This document shows, piece by piece, positions 8,789-17,079 of a stretch of DNA of 64,000 bases. Where the stretch lies: contig NZ_CP084090.1 of the NCBI RefSeq assembly GCF_020217425.1, positions 930,001 to 994,000 on the forward strand, given 5' to 3'. Origin of the DNA: Halomicrobium urmianum (GTDB taxonomy: Archaea > Halobacteriota > Halobacteria > Halobacteriales > Haloarculaceae). Position 1 is the stretch's first letter; the number at the start of each line of letters is the position of its first letter. The notes under the pieces are model-generated. The model saw only the letters and a list, made by a program, of their open reading frames with translations. It had not been told where the DNA came from and made no database searches. The position numbers and the translations under genes were made by a program.

Positions 8789-10401
8789 CTAGCACTATTA
8801 TCCTCGGACTCGACGGTGCTACATGGTCTATTCTTACTCCTCTTCTAAATAGTGGGGATTTACCAGAACTCCAATCACTCATCGATGACGGACAGGCGGA
8901 TAGTCTCAAAAGTACGTTCCCACCGATAACAGCCCCAGCCTGGCTGTCAATGGCGACCGGACAGAATCCCGGGAAGACGGGGGTCTTCTATTTCCTCAAC
9001 CGTGACGATCCGGATTCATTCGACTTCGAGTCGCTCGGTTCGGACTCGTTTCACGGACAGAGCTTCTGGGATGTCCTCACCGCCCGCAATCATAGCGTTG
9101 GTGTGTTCAACTTTCCGATGCTGTATCCGCCATACGACCTCGGTGAGGAAGGATTCATGGTGAGCGGGCTCGGATCACCCGGCGATGACACGATTTCCGA
9201 TCCGGACGGTCTCAAACGCGAACTCGATGAGGTGACCGGCGGATACGAAGTAAAGGTGCCGTACGCCGACCCGAAGTACCAGAATAGGCCCGGCCAGCTG
9301 GCGTCCGACCTCCACGAGATGCTCGAAAAGCGAGAAGCAGCCATGACGTACCTTCTGGAAGAGAAACGTCCCGATGTGTTCTTCGGCGTCGTGAGCGTCA
9401 CCGACTGGGCCCAGCACTACTTCTGGCGATACCATGACTCCGACCACGAGCTGCACGACCCCAGCGCCGACGAGGAACACAAAAAAGCACTCACACGCCT
9501 GTGGGAGCGCGTTGACGATACCGTTGGAGCAATCGCAGACTTCGCCGAACGAGAGGACGCTAACTTGCTGATCGTCTCCGATCACGGATTCGGTCCGGTC
9601 AATCAGACATTCTACTCCAATAGCTGGCTTGAACAGAAGGGCTTCCGGACACCCGCTGAAACGTCGTCCGTCCAAGCGCTTCGAACACGCTACTTCCCGT
9701 ACCTCCGTCGGATCGCAGAGCCGATCGTCTCCGCAGTACCGCAACTCAACAACCTAGCAAAGTCAGTCGGGAAGTCTATTAGGGGGTCTCCGGGCGACGA
9801 CATCGACTGGGATCGCAGTACCGTCTTCGCTCCGCGCCAGAATCTCACCTGCGGGATGCTCTACATGCTCTCGGAGGATCCGGACGATAGGGAAGCCGTA
9901 ATCGACGCCCTCGAAGGCCTTACTGACGACGATGGACAGCCCCTCGAAGTAGATGTCTTCCGGCCTGAAGATCGCTATCACGGGCCGAAGACTGATCTAG
10001 CACCGGATATCCTGTTCACAGTCGAGGACTTCGAGTGTGCCGTCGATCCGCGTCACACCACCGACGACGGACATCTCGTTAGTGGCCCCCCATCGGCGGC
10101 CCGGAGCGGTGGCCACCGAATGGAAGGAATCTACGTCGCTGCCGGTCCCGATATCGAGTCAGGTGACGGTATACCGGCCAGCATATTCGACATCGCCCCG
10201 ACGCTGCTATACGCTGCCGACGAGCCGATTCCCAATGTGATGGACGGTGAACCGCTGACCGACCTGTTCACCTCGAACTTCCGGGACGAGCGGTCGATCA
10301 GAAGGCAATCCCTCTCTCGCTTAGTGGGAAGCGGAGAGACGAGCGCTGAACGGGATACCGATGCAGTACAGGATCGGTTGGAAGACCTCGGATACATATG
10401 A
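8785..10401 (+). CDS. Type I phosphodiesterase/nucleotide pyrophosphatase-like protein (alkaline phosphatase superfamily)
   Basis: A 538-residue soluble protein. The metal and nucleophile region is ILGLDGATWSIL (Asp10) and PPITAPAWLSMATGQ, where Thr49 is the expected nucleophile of the NPP/AlkP-like family. LLIVSDHGFGPVNQTFYSN supplies further metal ligands near residue 265, and VDPRHTTDDGHLVSG and GGHRMEGIYVAAGP complete the fold. The family hydrolyses or transfers phosphodiesters; the substrate here is unknown. It overlaps the GT4 gene before it and the sulfatase-fold gene after it by 4 bases each. The first 50 or so codons are AT-rich and the rest GC-rich, suggesting a recombination junction inside the gene. 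Confidence 0.85.
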   Translation: MTSTIILGLDGATWSILTPLLNSGDLPELQSLIDDGQADSLKSTFPPITAPAWLSMATGQNPGKTGVFYFLNRDDPDSFDFESLGSDSFHGQSFWDVLTARNHSVGVFNFPMLYPPYDLGEEGFMVSGLGSPGDDTISDPDGLKRELDEVTGGYEVKVPYADPKYQNRPGQLASDLHEMLEKREAAMTYLLEEKRPDVFFGVVSVTDWAQHYFWRYHDSDHELHDPSADEEHKKALTRLWERVDDTVGAIADFAEREDANLLIVSDHGFGPVNQTFYSNSWLEQKGFRTPAETSSVQALRTRYFPYLRRIAEPIVSAVPQLNNLAKSVGKSIRGSPGDDIDWDRSTVFAPRQNLTCGMLYMLSEDPDDREAVIDALEGLTDDDGQPLEVDVFRPEDRYHGPKTDLAPDILFTVEDFECAVDPRHTTDDGHLVSGPPSAARSGGHRMEGIYVAAGPDIESGDGIPASIFDIAPTLLYAADEPIPNVMDGEPLTDLFTSNFRDERSIRRQSLSRLVGSGETSAERDTDAVQDRLEDLGYI

Positions 10402-11846
10402 ACGTCGTCCTCGTCGTCATGGACACCGCACGAGCGGACGTCCTGGAATCCGTACTGTCGTCTCCTGCTACCTTCACCGGGACACAGACGAAGGGTGGCA
10501 CTTACTTCAACCAGTCCTTCGCGTCTGCGCCGTGGACGCTCCCATCTCACGCTTCTCTGTTCACCGGAACGACACCTTCGAAACACGGTGCCCACGCAGG
10601 CCACAAACACCTCAGTAACCACCACGCAACGCTGGCGGAAATCCTCGCAAACGAGGGGTACGAGACCGTCGCCGTCTCGAACAACACCTGGATCAGCGAG
10701 GAGTTCGGCTTCGACCAGGGATTCAAGACGTTCTACAAGACGTGGCAGTACGTCCAGTCCGAGACTGACCTCGGGCGGGTCGCCCGCCAAGAAGAGGGGA
10801 TCGACAAACTCAGGAAAGGGCTCAGAGCGCTGTTCGACGGCAATCCGGTTACGAACTTCGCGAACGCGGTTTACGGACAGTTCTTCAGGAAAACAGAAGA
10901 CGACGGTGCCGCCCGTACGAACGAGTGGATCGAAGACTGGCTGGCGAGCAGGGACGATATGCGTCCGTTCTTCCTGTTCGTCAACTATCTCGAACCACAC
11001 CTCGAGTACCGGCCCCCGAGGGACCGCGCGATCGAACACCTCCCCGACGATGTCACTTACGAGGAAGCGATGGACGTTCCACAGGACGCATGGGACTACA
11101 TCGCCGGGACAGTCGAGATGACGGGGAAAGATTTCGAGATCCTCCGTTCACTCTACCGGGCAGAGATTTCGTACGTCCATGAGCGGGTTGAGGGCGTCGT
11201 CGAGATGCTCAAAGGCGCTGACGAATGGGAGGACACCCTGCTCGTCGTCACTGGAGATCATGGAGAGAACATCGGCGAGCACGGTCTAATGGATCACCAG
11301 TACGCTCTCTATGACACCCTCCTTCACGTTCCGTTGTTCGTCCACGGCGGCCCCTTCGGAGGCGGGGAAATCGACGACATCGTGCAACTCATCGACATCC
11401 CACCGACGATCCTCGACGTCCTCGACGTCGACGCGCCGGACGCTCGCGAGCAGTTTCAGGGGATTTCTTTCCACCCCGATGCCGGAGAGACACGTGAACA
11501 CGCAATATCGGAGTATCTGGCCCCACAGCCGTCGATGGACGCGATCGAAGAACGGGTCGGGGAACTCCCAAACGACGTTCGCGAGTACGACCGTTCGCTC
11601 AGAGCGATCCGCACGGGGGAGTACAAGTACATCCGCGGGTCCGACGGTTCGGAGGAACTCTACGACGTCCGGAACGATCCGGACGAAACGGACGACGTCG
11701 CGGATACGCATGACGACATCGTCGACGAACTAGCCGCTCAACTAGATGAGTGGCTCACCTCATTCAATCACGCGGATACTGCCGACAATGTATCGATGAA
11801 CGAGGATACGAAGGCTCGGCTCGAGGACCTCGGCTATCTACAGTAA
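10398..11846 (+). CDS. Sulfatase-fold (alkaline phosphatase superfamily) protein with Thr nucleophile
   Basis: A 482-residue protein with VVLVVMDTARADVLESV (Asp9) and the active-site sequence APWTLPSHASLFTG. Thr47 occupies the position where sulfatases have the Cys/Ser converted to formylglycine. Later motifs LLVVTGDHGENIGEHGLMDHQYALYD and IQLIDIPPTILDVL belong to the same fold. The C-terminus GEYKYIRGSDGSEELYDVRNDPDETDDVAD is typical of sulfatase-like proteins. It is coupled by ATGA overlap to the gene before it. Its last 9 bases overlap the convergent GT4 gene. A phospho-transfer or hydrolase role on a glycan is inferred from context only. Confidence 0.83.
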   Translation: MNVVLVVMDTARADVLESVLSSPATFTGTQTKGGTYFNQSFASAPWTLPSHASLFTGTTPSKHGAHAGHKHLSNHHATLAEILANEGYETVAVSNNTWISEEFGFDQGFKTFYKTWQYVQSETDLGRVARQEEGIDKLRKGLRALFDGNPVTNFANAVYGQFFRKTEDDGAARTNEWIEDWLASRDDMRPFFLFVNYLEPHLEYRPPRDRAIEHLPDDVTYEEAMDVPQDAWDYIAGTVEMTGKDFEILRSLYRAEISYVHERVEGVVEMLKGADEWEDTLLVVTGDHGENIGEHGLMDHQYALYDTLLHVPLFVHGGPFGGGEIDDIVQLIDIPPTILDVLDVDAPDAREQFQGISFHPDAGETREHAISEYLAPQPSMDAIEERVGELPNDVREYDRSLRAIRTGEYKYIRGSDGSEELYDVRNDPDETDDVADTHDDIVDELAAQLDEWLTSFNHADTADNVSMNEDTKARLEDLGYLQ

Positions 11847-12926
11847 TTCCCGTAGGATTTCCGTCGTCTCTTCCGCTGTCTCTCGCCATTGGAATCGCTC
11901 CACGACCGTCCTACATCCGTTCTCCCCGAGGGTATCGGCCTCGTCGAGGACTCGCCGCAGTGCAGCCGCATATCTGTTGATGTCGCCGACCGGTACCGTC
12001 TCCCCGCCTTTCTGCACAATCGGCGCCGTATGTTTTAAGTAACTCGACACCACTGGAACCCCGGACGCGAACGCCTCCAGCACGGTCCGCGGTAACCCTT
12101 CAGCCCGACTGGGCAACACCAACGCATTGCCGGAACGATACACTGCGGGCATTTCGTCGTAGGGGACCTGTCCCAGAAACGTCACAGTGCTCTCGTCGGC
12201 CATCGATTCAAGTTCGCCTCGCAATGGACCGTCCCCGACGACGTAGAGGTGGACATCCATCTCCTCGGACAACTGCGACACTGCCTGTATCGCGTCCTGT
12301 GGTCGCTTTCCGTCCACCAACCGTCCTACGAACAGCACCACCGGCCCATCGTGCTTAATCAAGTCACTTTCCTCACCGTCGGGTGTGAACCGCTCCGTAT
12401 CGACCCCATTCGGGACGACTTCGATGCGCGAGTTCACACCGAACTCCTGGACGCGTTCCCGGTCCTCGTCGGTATAACAGAACATTACGTCTGCTTGATT
12501 AAACGTCCACCGCCCTAGACTCCGAAGGTACAGATCAAACAACCATTCGGGGGCGTTTTGCGAGTACAACCCGTGGTTCGTAATTGCCAGTGGAACGTCG
12601 CCTAGCCGCCGCTTCAGTGCAGCCAGGTTCGTCGAGAAGTATAGGTGCGAGTGGGCGTGGATCATGTCGAACCCGGAGGCATCCCGGAGATGCCGCGCCA
12701 CGCCGGCCGATATCTCGTTCCCAAGCAACTTGACTGTCGGCGACCGACGCACCACGGTGTATCCGTCCCGCTCCTCACGTCGGGGTAAGCTCTCGTCATC
12801 GGATACGGTCAGTACGGTCACGTCGTGGCCCATCGCAGCCTGGTCCCGGCTCATCGCGTGGACGTGATAGGTCCCGCCGCCGGGAACTTCGGGATAGAGG
12901 TTCTGTGCGACACGGAGAATGCGCAT
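11838..12926 (-). CDS. GT4-family glycosyltransferase
   Basis: A 362-residue enzyme with the complete GT4 layout. The N-terminal domain contains RVAQNLYPEVPGGGTYHVHAMSRDQAAMGHDVTVLT and MIHAHSHLYFSTNLAALK. The C-terminal donor domain contains EVVPNGVDTERF, VVLFVGRLVDGKRPQDAIQAV, LYVVGDGPLRGELES, FLGQVPYDEMPAVYR and PSRAEGLPRTVLEAFASGVPVV. It is GC-rich like the two phosphatase-superfamily genes it converges with. Upstream of its ATG there is no confidently recognisable gene. Donor and acceptor sugars cannot be predicted. Confidence 0.89.
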   Translation of the reverse strand: MRILRVAQNLYPEVPGGGTYHVHAMSRDQAAMGHDVTVLTVSDDESLPRREERDGYTVVRRSPTVKLLGNEISAGVARHLRDASGFDMIHAHSHLYFSTNLAALKRRLGDVPLAITNHGLYSQNAPEWLFDLYLRSLGRWTFNQADVMFCYTDEDRERVQEFGVNSRIEVVPNGVDTERFTPDGEESDLIKHDGPVVLFVGRLVDGKRPQDAIQAVSQLSEEMDVHLYVVGDGPLRGELESMADESTVTFLGQVPYDEMPAVYRSGNALVLPSRAEGLPRTVLEAFASGVPVVSSYLKHTAPIVQKGGETVPVGDINRYAAALRRVLDEADTLGENGCRTVVERFQWRETAEETTEILRELL

Positions 12927-13272
12927 TCTTAGCGCTCCAGAGTCGAGGATATCGTCCGACTACGCTCGTGTCTCGACAATGCCCGGCCCTCGTTGGCGAG
13001 TACTCGCATCACGGAGTCCGAGTTTAGCGTCCGTAAAAAGTCTCCCGCGTTCGATCGGCTTTCAGACTTCCAGTTCGGCCAAACAACTTCTTCCTGGCGG
13101 ACTGGAAAGGCGAGGTCAGTTTCAGTCCTGCGGCTCGCTGTGCACTTCCCCCGCTCTGCTCGGTCCAGTGCTTGTATCACTGGGGTTCCCGGAACTGGCT
13201 GATGCCTTTCATCACCTAAGTTCCCGTCAGTACCCCCTCTTAGACGGAGTCTTGATGTCGGAACATCTCACC
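12927..13272. other. Gap without a convincing gene
   Basis: On the minus strand an 83-codon frame (13180 down to 12929) ends 3 bases before the GT4 start, so it could be a tiny upstream gene or the remnant of one. Its residues (ending SRHERSRTISSTLER) match no family I recognise and the composition is not clearly coding. I see no repeats here before the origin-type repeats that begin at 13273. Confidence 0.4.
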
Positions 13273-13294
13273 CACACCACCGCCGCGTATGTAA
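13273..13294 (-). repeat. ORB-like repeat, copy 1 (inverted)
   Basis: The minus-strand reading contains CATACGCGGCGGTGGTGTG, differing from the core by one base. It is the only full copy on the upstream side of orc1/cdc6 and it points away from the gene. Confidence 0.7.
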
Positions 13295-13338
13295 TAGAGT
13301 AAGAGAAAGCCGGTTGGTTGTAATCTTACCACCCCCGA

Positions 13339-13350
13339 TTACATACGCGA
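13339..13350 (+). repeat. Half ORB-like repeat
   Basis: TTACATACGCGA matches the left half of the ORB-like motif; the right half does not match. It may be a weak initiator site or chance. Confidence 0.4.
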
Positions 13351-13418
13351 TGTAGGATTATCTATCGATAGAGGGAGTAACGGCGGTATCTGCATTCTAA
13401 CTCTTGATACTGACCTAT

Positions 13419-13430
13419 TTACATACGGGG
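13419..13430 (+). repeat. Half ORB-like repeat next to the orc1/cdc6 promoter
   Basis: TTACATACGGGG resembles the left half of the motif and lies about 10 bases upstream of the TATA-like ATATTTTATT of orc1/cdc6. Binding here could autoregulate the gene (inference). Confidence 0.4.
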
Positions 13431-13441
13431 CAATGGCCCGG

Positions 13442-13452
13442 ATATTTTATTG
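13442..13452 (+). promoter_or_regulatory. TATA element of orc1/cdc6
   Basis: The string ATATTTTATT lies about 25-30 bases before the ATG at 13476, so the transcript is probably leaderless or nearly so. This agrees with the chosen start. Confidence 0.5.
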
Positions 13453-13475
13453 CGTAGTAGAATGAGTTCGATATA

Positions 13476-14699
13476 ATGCCAAGTGACGACAATCGCGATC
13501 CTCTCTTTCGGTACGACGATCCGATCTTCGTCGACGAGGACATGCTGAAGATATCACATATCCCGCAACCGGATCGCATCGTCGGTCGTGACGAGCAGAT
13601 GCAAAAAGTAGTGCGTGCCCTCAACCCGGCGATTATGGGCAGCGAGCCGACGAATCTACTCATCTTCGGAAAGACTGGAACGGGGAAGTCACTCATCTCC
13701 AGAGCCGTCACCGAACGGATGCAAGCGGAGGCCGAGCGCAACGATACCACGGTCGAATCAGTCTTCATCGACTGCGGAGAGCACACAACCGAGGTGTCCG
13801 TCGTCAAGCAAATCGCAAGCGCCCTCAACAAACCTATCTCGGGCGTCTCCGTTCCCAAATCCGGCATCTCCCAATCGGACTACTACGAGCGGCTCTGGCG
13901 CATCCTCAACACGTGCTGTGACGTCGCGGTGATCATCCTCGACGAGATCGACATGCTGGCCGACGACGAGGTCCTCAGAAAGCTCTCGCGGGCCGGCGAA
14001 AACAAGCACGTCTCGACGCCGATCGGCATCATCGGCGTCTCAAACAAGATCGACTACCCCGACGAGCTCTCTGAGCGGGTGCAGTCGAGTTTCAACCGCG
14101 ACGAACTCGTCTTTCCAGCCTACGACGCCGACCAGCTCATCGAGATTCTCGAACACCGCCGCGACGCCTTCAAGGAGGGCGTCCTCGACGACGGTGCGAT
14201 ACCACTCACCGCTGCGCTCGCCGCGCAAGATCACGGCGACGCCAGGAAGGCGATCGACATTCTCCGGAACGCCGGTCGAATCGCTCGCGACGAGGAGTCC
14301 ACAACAGTCACGGAGGAACACGTCCGTGCGGCCCAGTCGAAGACGGAGGCGGATCGCTTCGACGAACTGGTGAATGGCGCCCCGCTCCAGGCGAAGTTGA
14401 TCATCCTCACGCTCGCCCGGTTGCACCGCGAGAGCGAACAGAACGAGTTCGTTACGGAAACAATCTACAAGACGTATCGACAACTGGCCGAACAGATCGA
14501 CGTGGAACCCCGATCCGAACGCCGGGTTCAGGAGATTCTTCAGGAACAGGACTTCCTGAACGTGATTCAATCCGATCGTCGCGGTAGAGGACGCGGCAAG
14601 GGCGTCGCCTCCTATCACCGCCTCCTCGAGGACGTGAATATCGTCGAGCACGTGCTAAATCGCGATGGTCGGCTTCGGGAGCTCGTCGATACGGAGTGA
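13476..14699 (+). CDS. orc1/cdc6: Orc1/Cdc6-family replication initiator
   Basis: A 407-residue AAA+ ATPase that binds origin DNA and starts replication. Walker A is GKTGTGKS (65-72). Walker B is VIILDEIDML (Asp156, Glu157). The sensor region is IGIIGVSNKIDYPDELSERVQSSF. The C-terminal winged helix includes ETIYKTYRQLAEQIDVEPRSERRVQEILQEQDFL and a basic loop RRGRGRGKG. Haloarchaea carry many paralogues; this one sits in an accessory region and is surrounded by its own repeat family, so it may drive a secondary origin or derive from an integrated replicon. The start at 13476 fits a TATA-like ATATTTTATT at 13442. Confidence 0.93.
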   Translation: MPSDDNRDPLFRYDDPIFVDEDMLKISHIPQPDRIVGRDEQMQKVVRALNPAIMGSEPTNLLIFGKTGTGKSLISRAVTERMQAEAERNDTTVESVFIDCGEHTTEVSVVKQIASALNKPISGVSVPKSGISQSDYYERLWRILNTCCDVAVIILDEIDMLADDEVLRKLSRAGENKHVSTPIGIIGVSNKIDYPDELSERVQSSFNRDELVFPAYDADQLIEILEHRRDAFKEGVLDDGAIPLTAALAAQDHGDARKAIDILRNAGRIARDEESTTVTEEHVRAAQSKTEADRFDELVNGAPLQAKLIILTLARLHRESEQNEFVTETIYKTYRQLAEQIDVEPRSERRVQEILQEQDFLNVIQSDRRGRGRGKGVASYHRLLEDVNIVEHVLNRDGRLRELVDTE

Positions 14700-14796
14700 C
14701 CGCCTTTTTGAAGAGGTGAGGAAAAAGCTCTATGCTGTACTGTAGCCTAAAAGAGAATCTATGGCAGTCACTTTGTGACCCCGCTTTAGCCCCCCG

Positions 14797-14820
14797 TTAC
14801 ATCCGCGACGGTGGTGTGTG
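14797..14820 (+). repeat. ORB-like repeat, copy 2
   Basis: It contains CATCCGCGACGGTGGTGTG, a full match to the core, about 100 bases downstream of the orc1/cdc6 stop. It lies opposite in orientation to copy 1, bracketing the gene. Confidence 0.72.
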
Positions 14821-14939
14821 GTCCGGATTTTCCAGTAACGAATACACGCTAGTGATCGCGGGTACACCTCTACTACAGAGTACATACGGGTTCACCAGTT
14901 TCTCTGTGTTCTCACAACGATGAAACTGATCTCGTTCAA

Positions 14940-14962
14940 TTACATTCGCGACGGCAGTGTGT
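14940..14962 (+). repeat. ORB-like repeat, copy 3
   Basis: It contains CATTCGCGACGGCAGTGTG, one base from the core. It forms an inverted pair with copy 4, about 35 bases away. Confidence 0.7.
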
Positions 14963-14997
14963 CTATCCCGAACCGTCCTAGAAGCATGCTGACAATA

Positions 14998-15021
14998 CCA
15001 TACCGCCGTCGCGAATGAAAC
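14998..15021 (-). repeat. ORB-like repeat, copy 4 (inverted)
   Basis: The minus-strand reading contains CATTCGCGACGGCGGTATG, one base from the core. Copies 3 and 4 face each other across a short AT-richer spacer, the arrangement typical of archaeal origin recognition boxes. Confidence 0.7.
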
Positions 15022-15111
15022 TGACCGTTCCGAAGTTCGTCTGTGACTGCGGCGTTCCACGGTCATAGATTTCAGATCCCGAAGCTACTGACACGGGATT
15101 TCGCCTCGCTA

Positions 15112-15135
15112 GTTAGATACGCGACAGTGGTATGT
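15112..15135 (+). repeat. ORB-like repeat, copy 5 (degenerate)
   Basis: It contains GATACGCGACAGTGGTATG, three bases from the core. It marks the outer edge of the repeat cluster. Confidence 0.55.
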
Positions 15136-16141
15136 ACCTGCGCAACTCTTGATTCTAGTTTCTGGACAATCAATGGAGAGGCGCGCCAGAGCCAGGTAAA
15201 TCGTGAACCGTTGCTCACAGACCGATTTCAGCTGCTGCGGGGACGTGGGGGTATTTCCCATTTAGTTGTACCGTCACTCTCTGGTCAATCTAGCCAAGTT
15301 AGGTAACGGGCCGATGGTTTTTTCGTCGGAGTTCGACAGCTACTAGGCAGCCATCGACGCGACTGGTGGTGGCACGGTCATTATCGACCACACCAAAGTG
15401 GAGAGTCTGATAACAATCGGCCAGAATGCCGATAATGCCGGCCTGACGGTCTGGCAGCCTGATTCAAGCAACTACATCGACCAGGACGGCGACAACGACA
15501 TGTTCCGCGTGGTCAAGGACGGGAGCGAACCAGCAGAAATCCCCGGCGTGGCTTTCATCAACATCCACATCACGAACACCGACTACGCCGAGGCCGACAT
15601 TCTCGACAACTCGGCCATCGGATTCGGGCCGGGACGAACGTCGCCAGCGAACGCCTGGCGCCTAAATCGCGACGGAGGCACGGCTTGGCTTCGAGGTTGG
15701 CGGTTCATCAACTGTGAAGCGTGGAACCTCCAGGGTGGCGGCATCCAGTTCCGAGGCCGTGAGAGCGGTACCATCGTCCGAGGCTTCTCCTCGATGAAGG
15801 GTCGACTGGCGTTCGACGGCATCAATATCAGCGACGGCCTCGGGGCTGCAGACGAGGATAACGCTGGCAAGGAATCACTGGTTGCCGACTGCACGCTCGG
15901 ATGGAACGGACGACACAACTACTGTGTTGCTGGAGATGGGTACCAGGATGTTCGTTTCCAGAACGTCTACGGCGAGGGCGCATACCGCGGTGGCATCGAC
16001 ATCGAACCTGGCGGAGATGTGTATGTCGATGCGACCCTCGTGAACCCTGGCCGAGCAGCGAGCGGGAACATCGACGCGGGCCTCTCGGTCAGTTCCCGCT
16101 CGCAGGGCAACGTCAGCGGGCGGGTCGAGGTACGCAATCCC

Positions 16142-17079
16142 TGCTCTATTGAATCCGGAGACGGCGAGCGGATAGCGTCGCTGTGAAGGTCGAAGCGAAG
16201 CGGAGAGAGGAAATGTGCCTAAACTCCTCTTCCGCTTCGTTAAGCAAGCGGCGTCGCTAGCTCAAAAGCGCTGTGCTGCCAGCCCCACGGCGGTGGTGAG
16301 CGACCCGGCTGGCAACGGATTTGCTGGCTGGAAGCATCTCACGCTGCATTTTCTGCGGGTTCATATGAGCGCGAGCTACGCGGAAATCGTCGATTGGGCC
16401 AGTGAGATGGATCGGGTGCGCGCAGTCTTGCAGTTGGCCCGCTTCGAGTTCCCGGCACCCTCGACGCTGTGGCGGTCATTCGAGCGGGTGCCGACACGCA
16501 TTTGGCGCCAACTGCTCGGCCGGTCGGCAACCCGCTGCGATCCAGGCGATCACGGCGCGCTGGATGCCACGTTTATCGACCGCCAGGCGGCATCCAGCCA
16601 CTACGTTGCACGGTCGGATCGCGACATACAGACGCTGAAAACGACGGCGCTGGTCGATACAGAATCGTGTGCCGTCCTCGACGTCCACTGCTCGGCACAC
16701 TGGCCCCACGATACCCAGGTGGGCCGTCAGGTAGCGCTACGCAACACTGAGAAAATCGAGAGTCTCGCCGGTGACAAAGGCTACGACGATCAGTCGCTGC
16801 GGGACGCACTCCGTTCAGATGGCGTCCGGCCAGTGATCAAACACCGGTTGTTCGCCCACTACGACCACGCACATAACGCACGGTTGGACAGCGACCTCTA
16901 CGGGCAGCGTTGGATGGCCGAGAGTGCATTCTCGGCCATCAAGCGTCGATACGGCTCCGCTGTCAGGCCGGGCATCTGGTACAGAGAGTTTCGTGAACTC
17001 GTGCTCACCGCCGCAGTCTATAATCTCGAACAAGCAATCAAGGAGTGATCCCTACGCCGTCTGTGGATTCAATAGAGCA
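16142..17079 (+). mobile_element. IS5-family insertion sequence (938 bp) with inverted repeats and 7-bp target duplication
   Basis: Both ends begin TGCTCTATTGAATCC (left at 16142, right inverted ending at 17079) and the match extends imperfectly to about 25 bases. The flanks carry the direct repeat CAATCCC (16135-16141 and 17080-17086). Removing the element and one repeat restores the host frame as NP-SYHAVN. The single gene is an intact transposase, so the element could be active. Confidence 0.92.
16215..17048 (+). CDS. IS5-family (ISH1-like) DDE transposase
   Basis: A 277-residue transposase of normal length for haloarchaeal IS5/ISH1-type elements. The catalytic residues are visible in GALDATFIDRQAASSHY (first Asp), SLAGDKGYDDQSLRDAL (second Asp) and ESAFSAIKRRYGSAVR (Glu with the R/K spacing of the family). 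It starts at GTG 16215 within the element and stops 31 bases before its right end. It is intact while the gene it interrupts is degraded. Confidence 0.9.
   Translation: MPKLLFRFVKQAASLAQKRCAASPTAVVSDPAGNGFAGWKHLTLHFLRVHMSASYAEIVDWASEMDRVRAVLQLARFEFPAPSTLWRSFERVPTRIWRQLLGRSATRCDPGDHGALDATFIDRQAASSHYVARSDRDIQTLKTTALVDTESCAVLDVHCSAHWPHDTQVGRQVALRNTEKIESLAGDKGYDDQSLRDALRSDGVRPVIKHRLFAHYDHAHNARLDSDLYGQRWMAESAFSAIKRRYGSAVRPGIWYREFRELVLTAAVYNLEQAIKE

Larger units (their letters stand above)
13273..15135. other. Candidate replication origin: orc1/cdc6 gene with flanking ORB-like repeats
   Basis: Five copies of a 22-24 bp motif (core CATNCGCGACGGNGGTGTG) flank the orc1/cdc6 gene: one inverted copy upstream (13273-13294) and four downstream (14797, 14940, 14998 inverted, 15112). 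Three shorter half-matches lie at 13339, 13419 and 14880. Archaeal origins typically pair an orc1/cdc6 gene with clustered, oppositely oriented origin recognition boxes in an AT-richer gap, and 14,700-15,313 is a 600-bp non-coding stretch of that kind. Origin activity is inference; the repeats and gene are seen directly. Confidence 0.72.

Noticed and set aside
12929-13180. 83-codon minus-strand frame just upstream of a GT4 gene
   Set aside because: Position is suggestive but no motif or clear coding composition; described as gap content instead of a gene.
13273-15135. CRISPR array
   Set aside because: The repeats are in both orientations with irregular spacing of tens to over a thousand bases and flank an orc1/cdc6 gene; no cas genes are present anywhere in the window.
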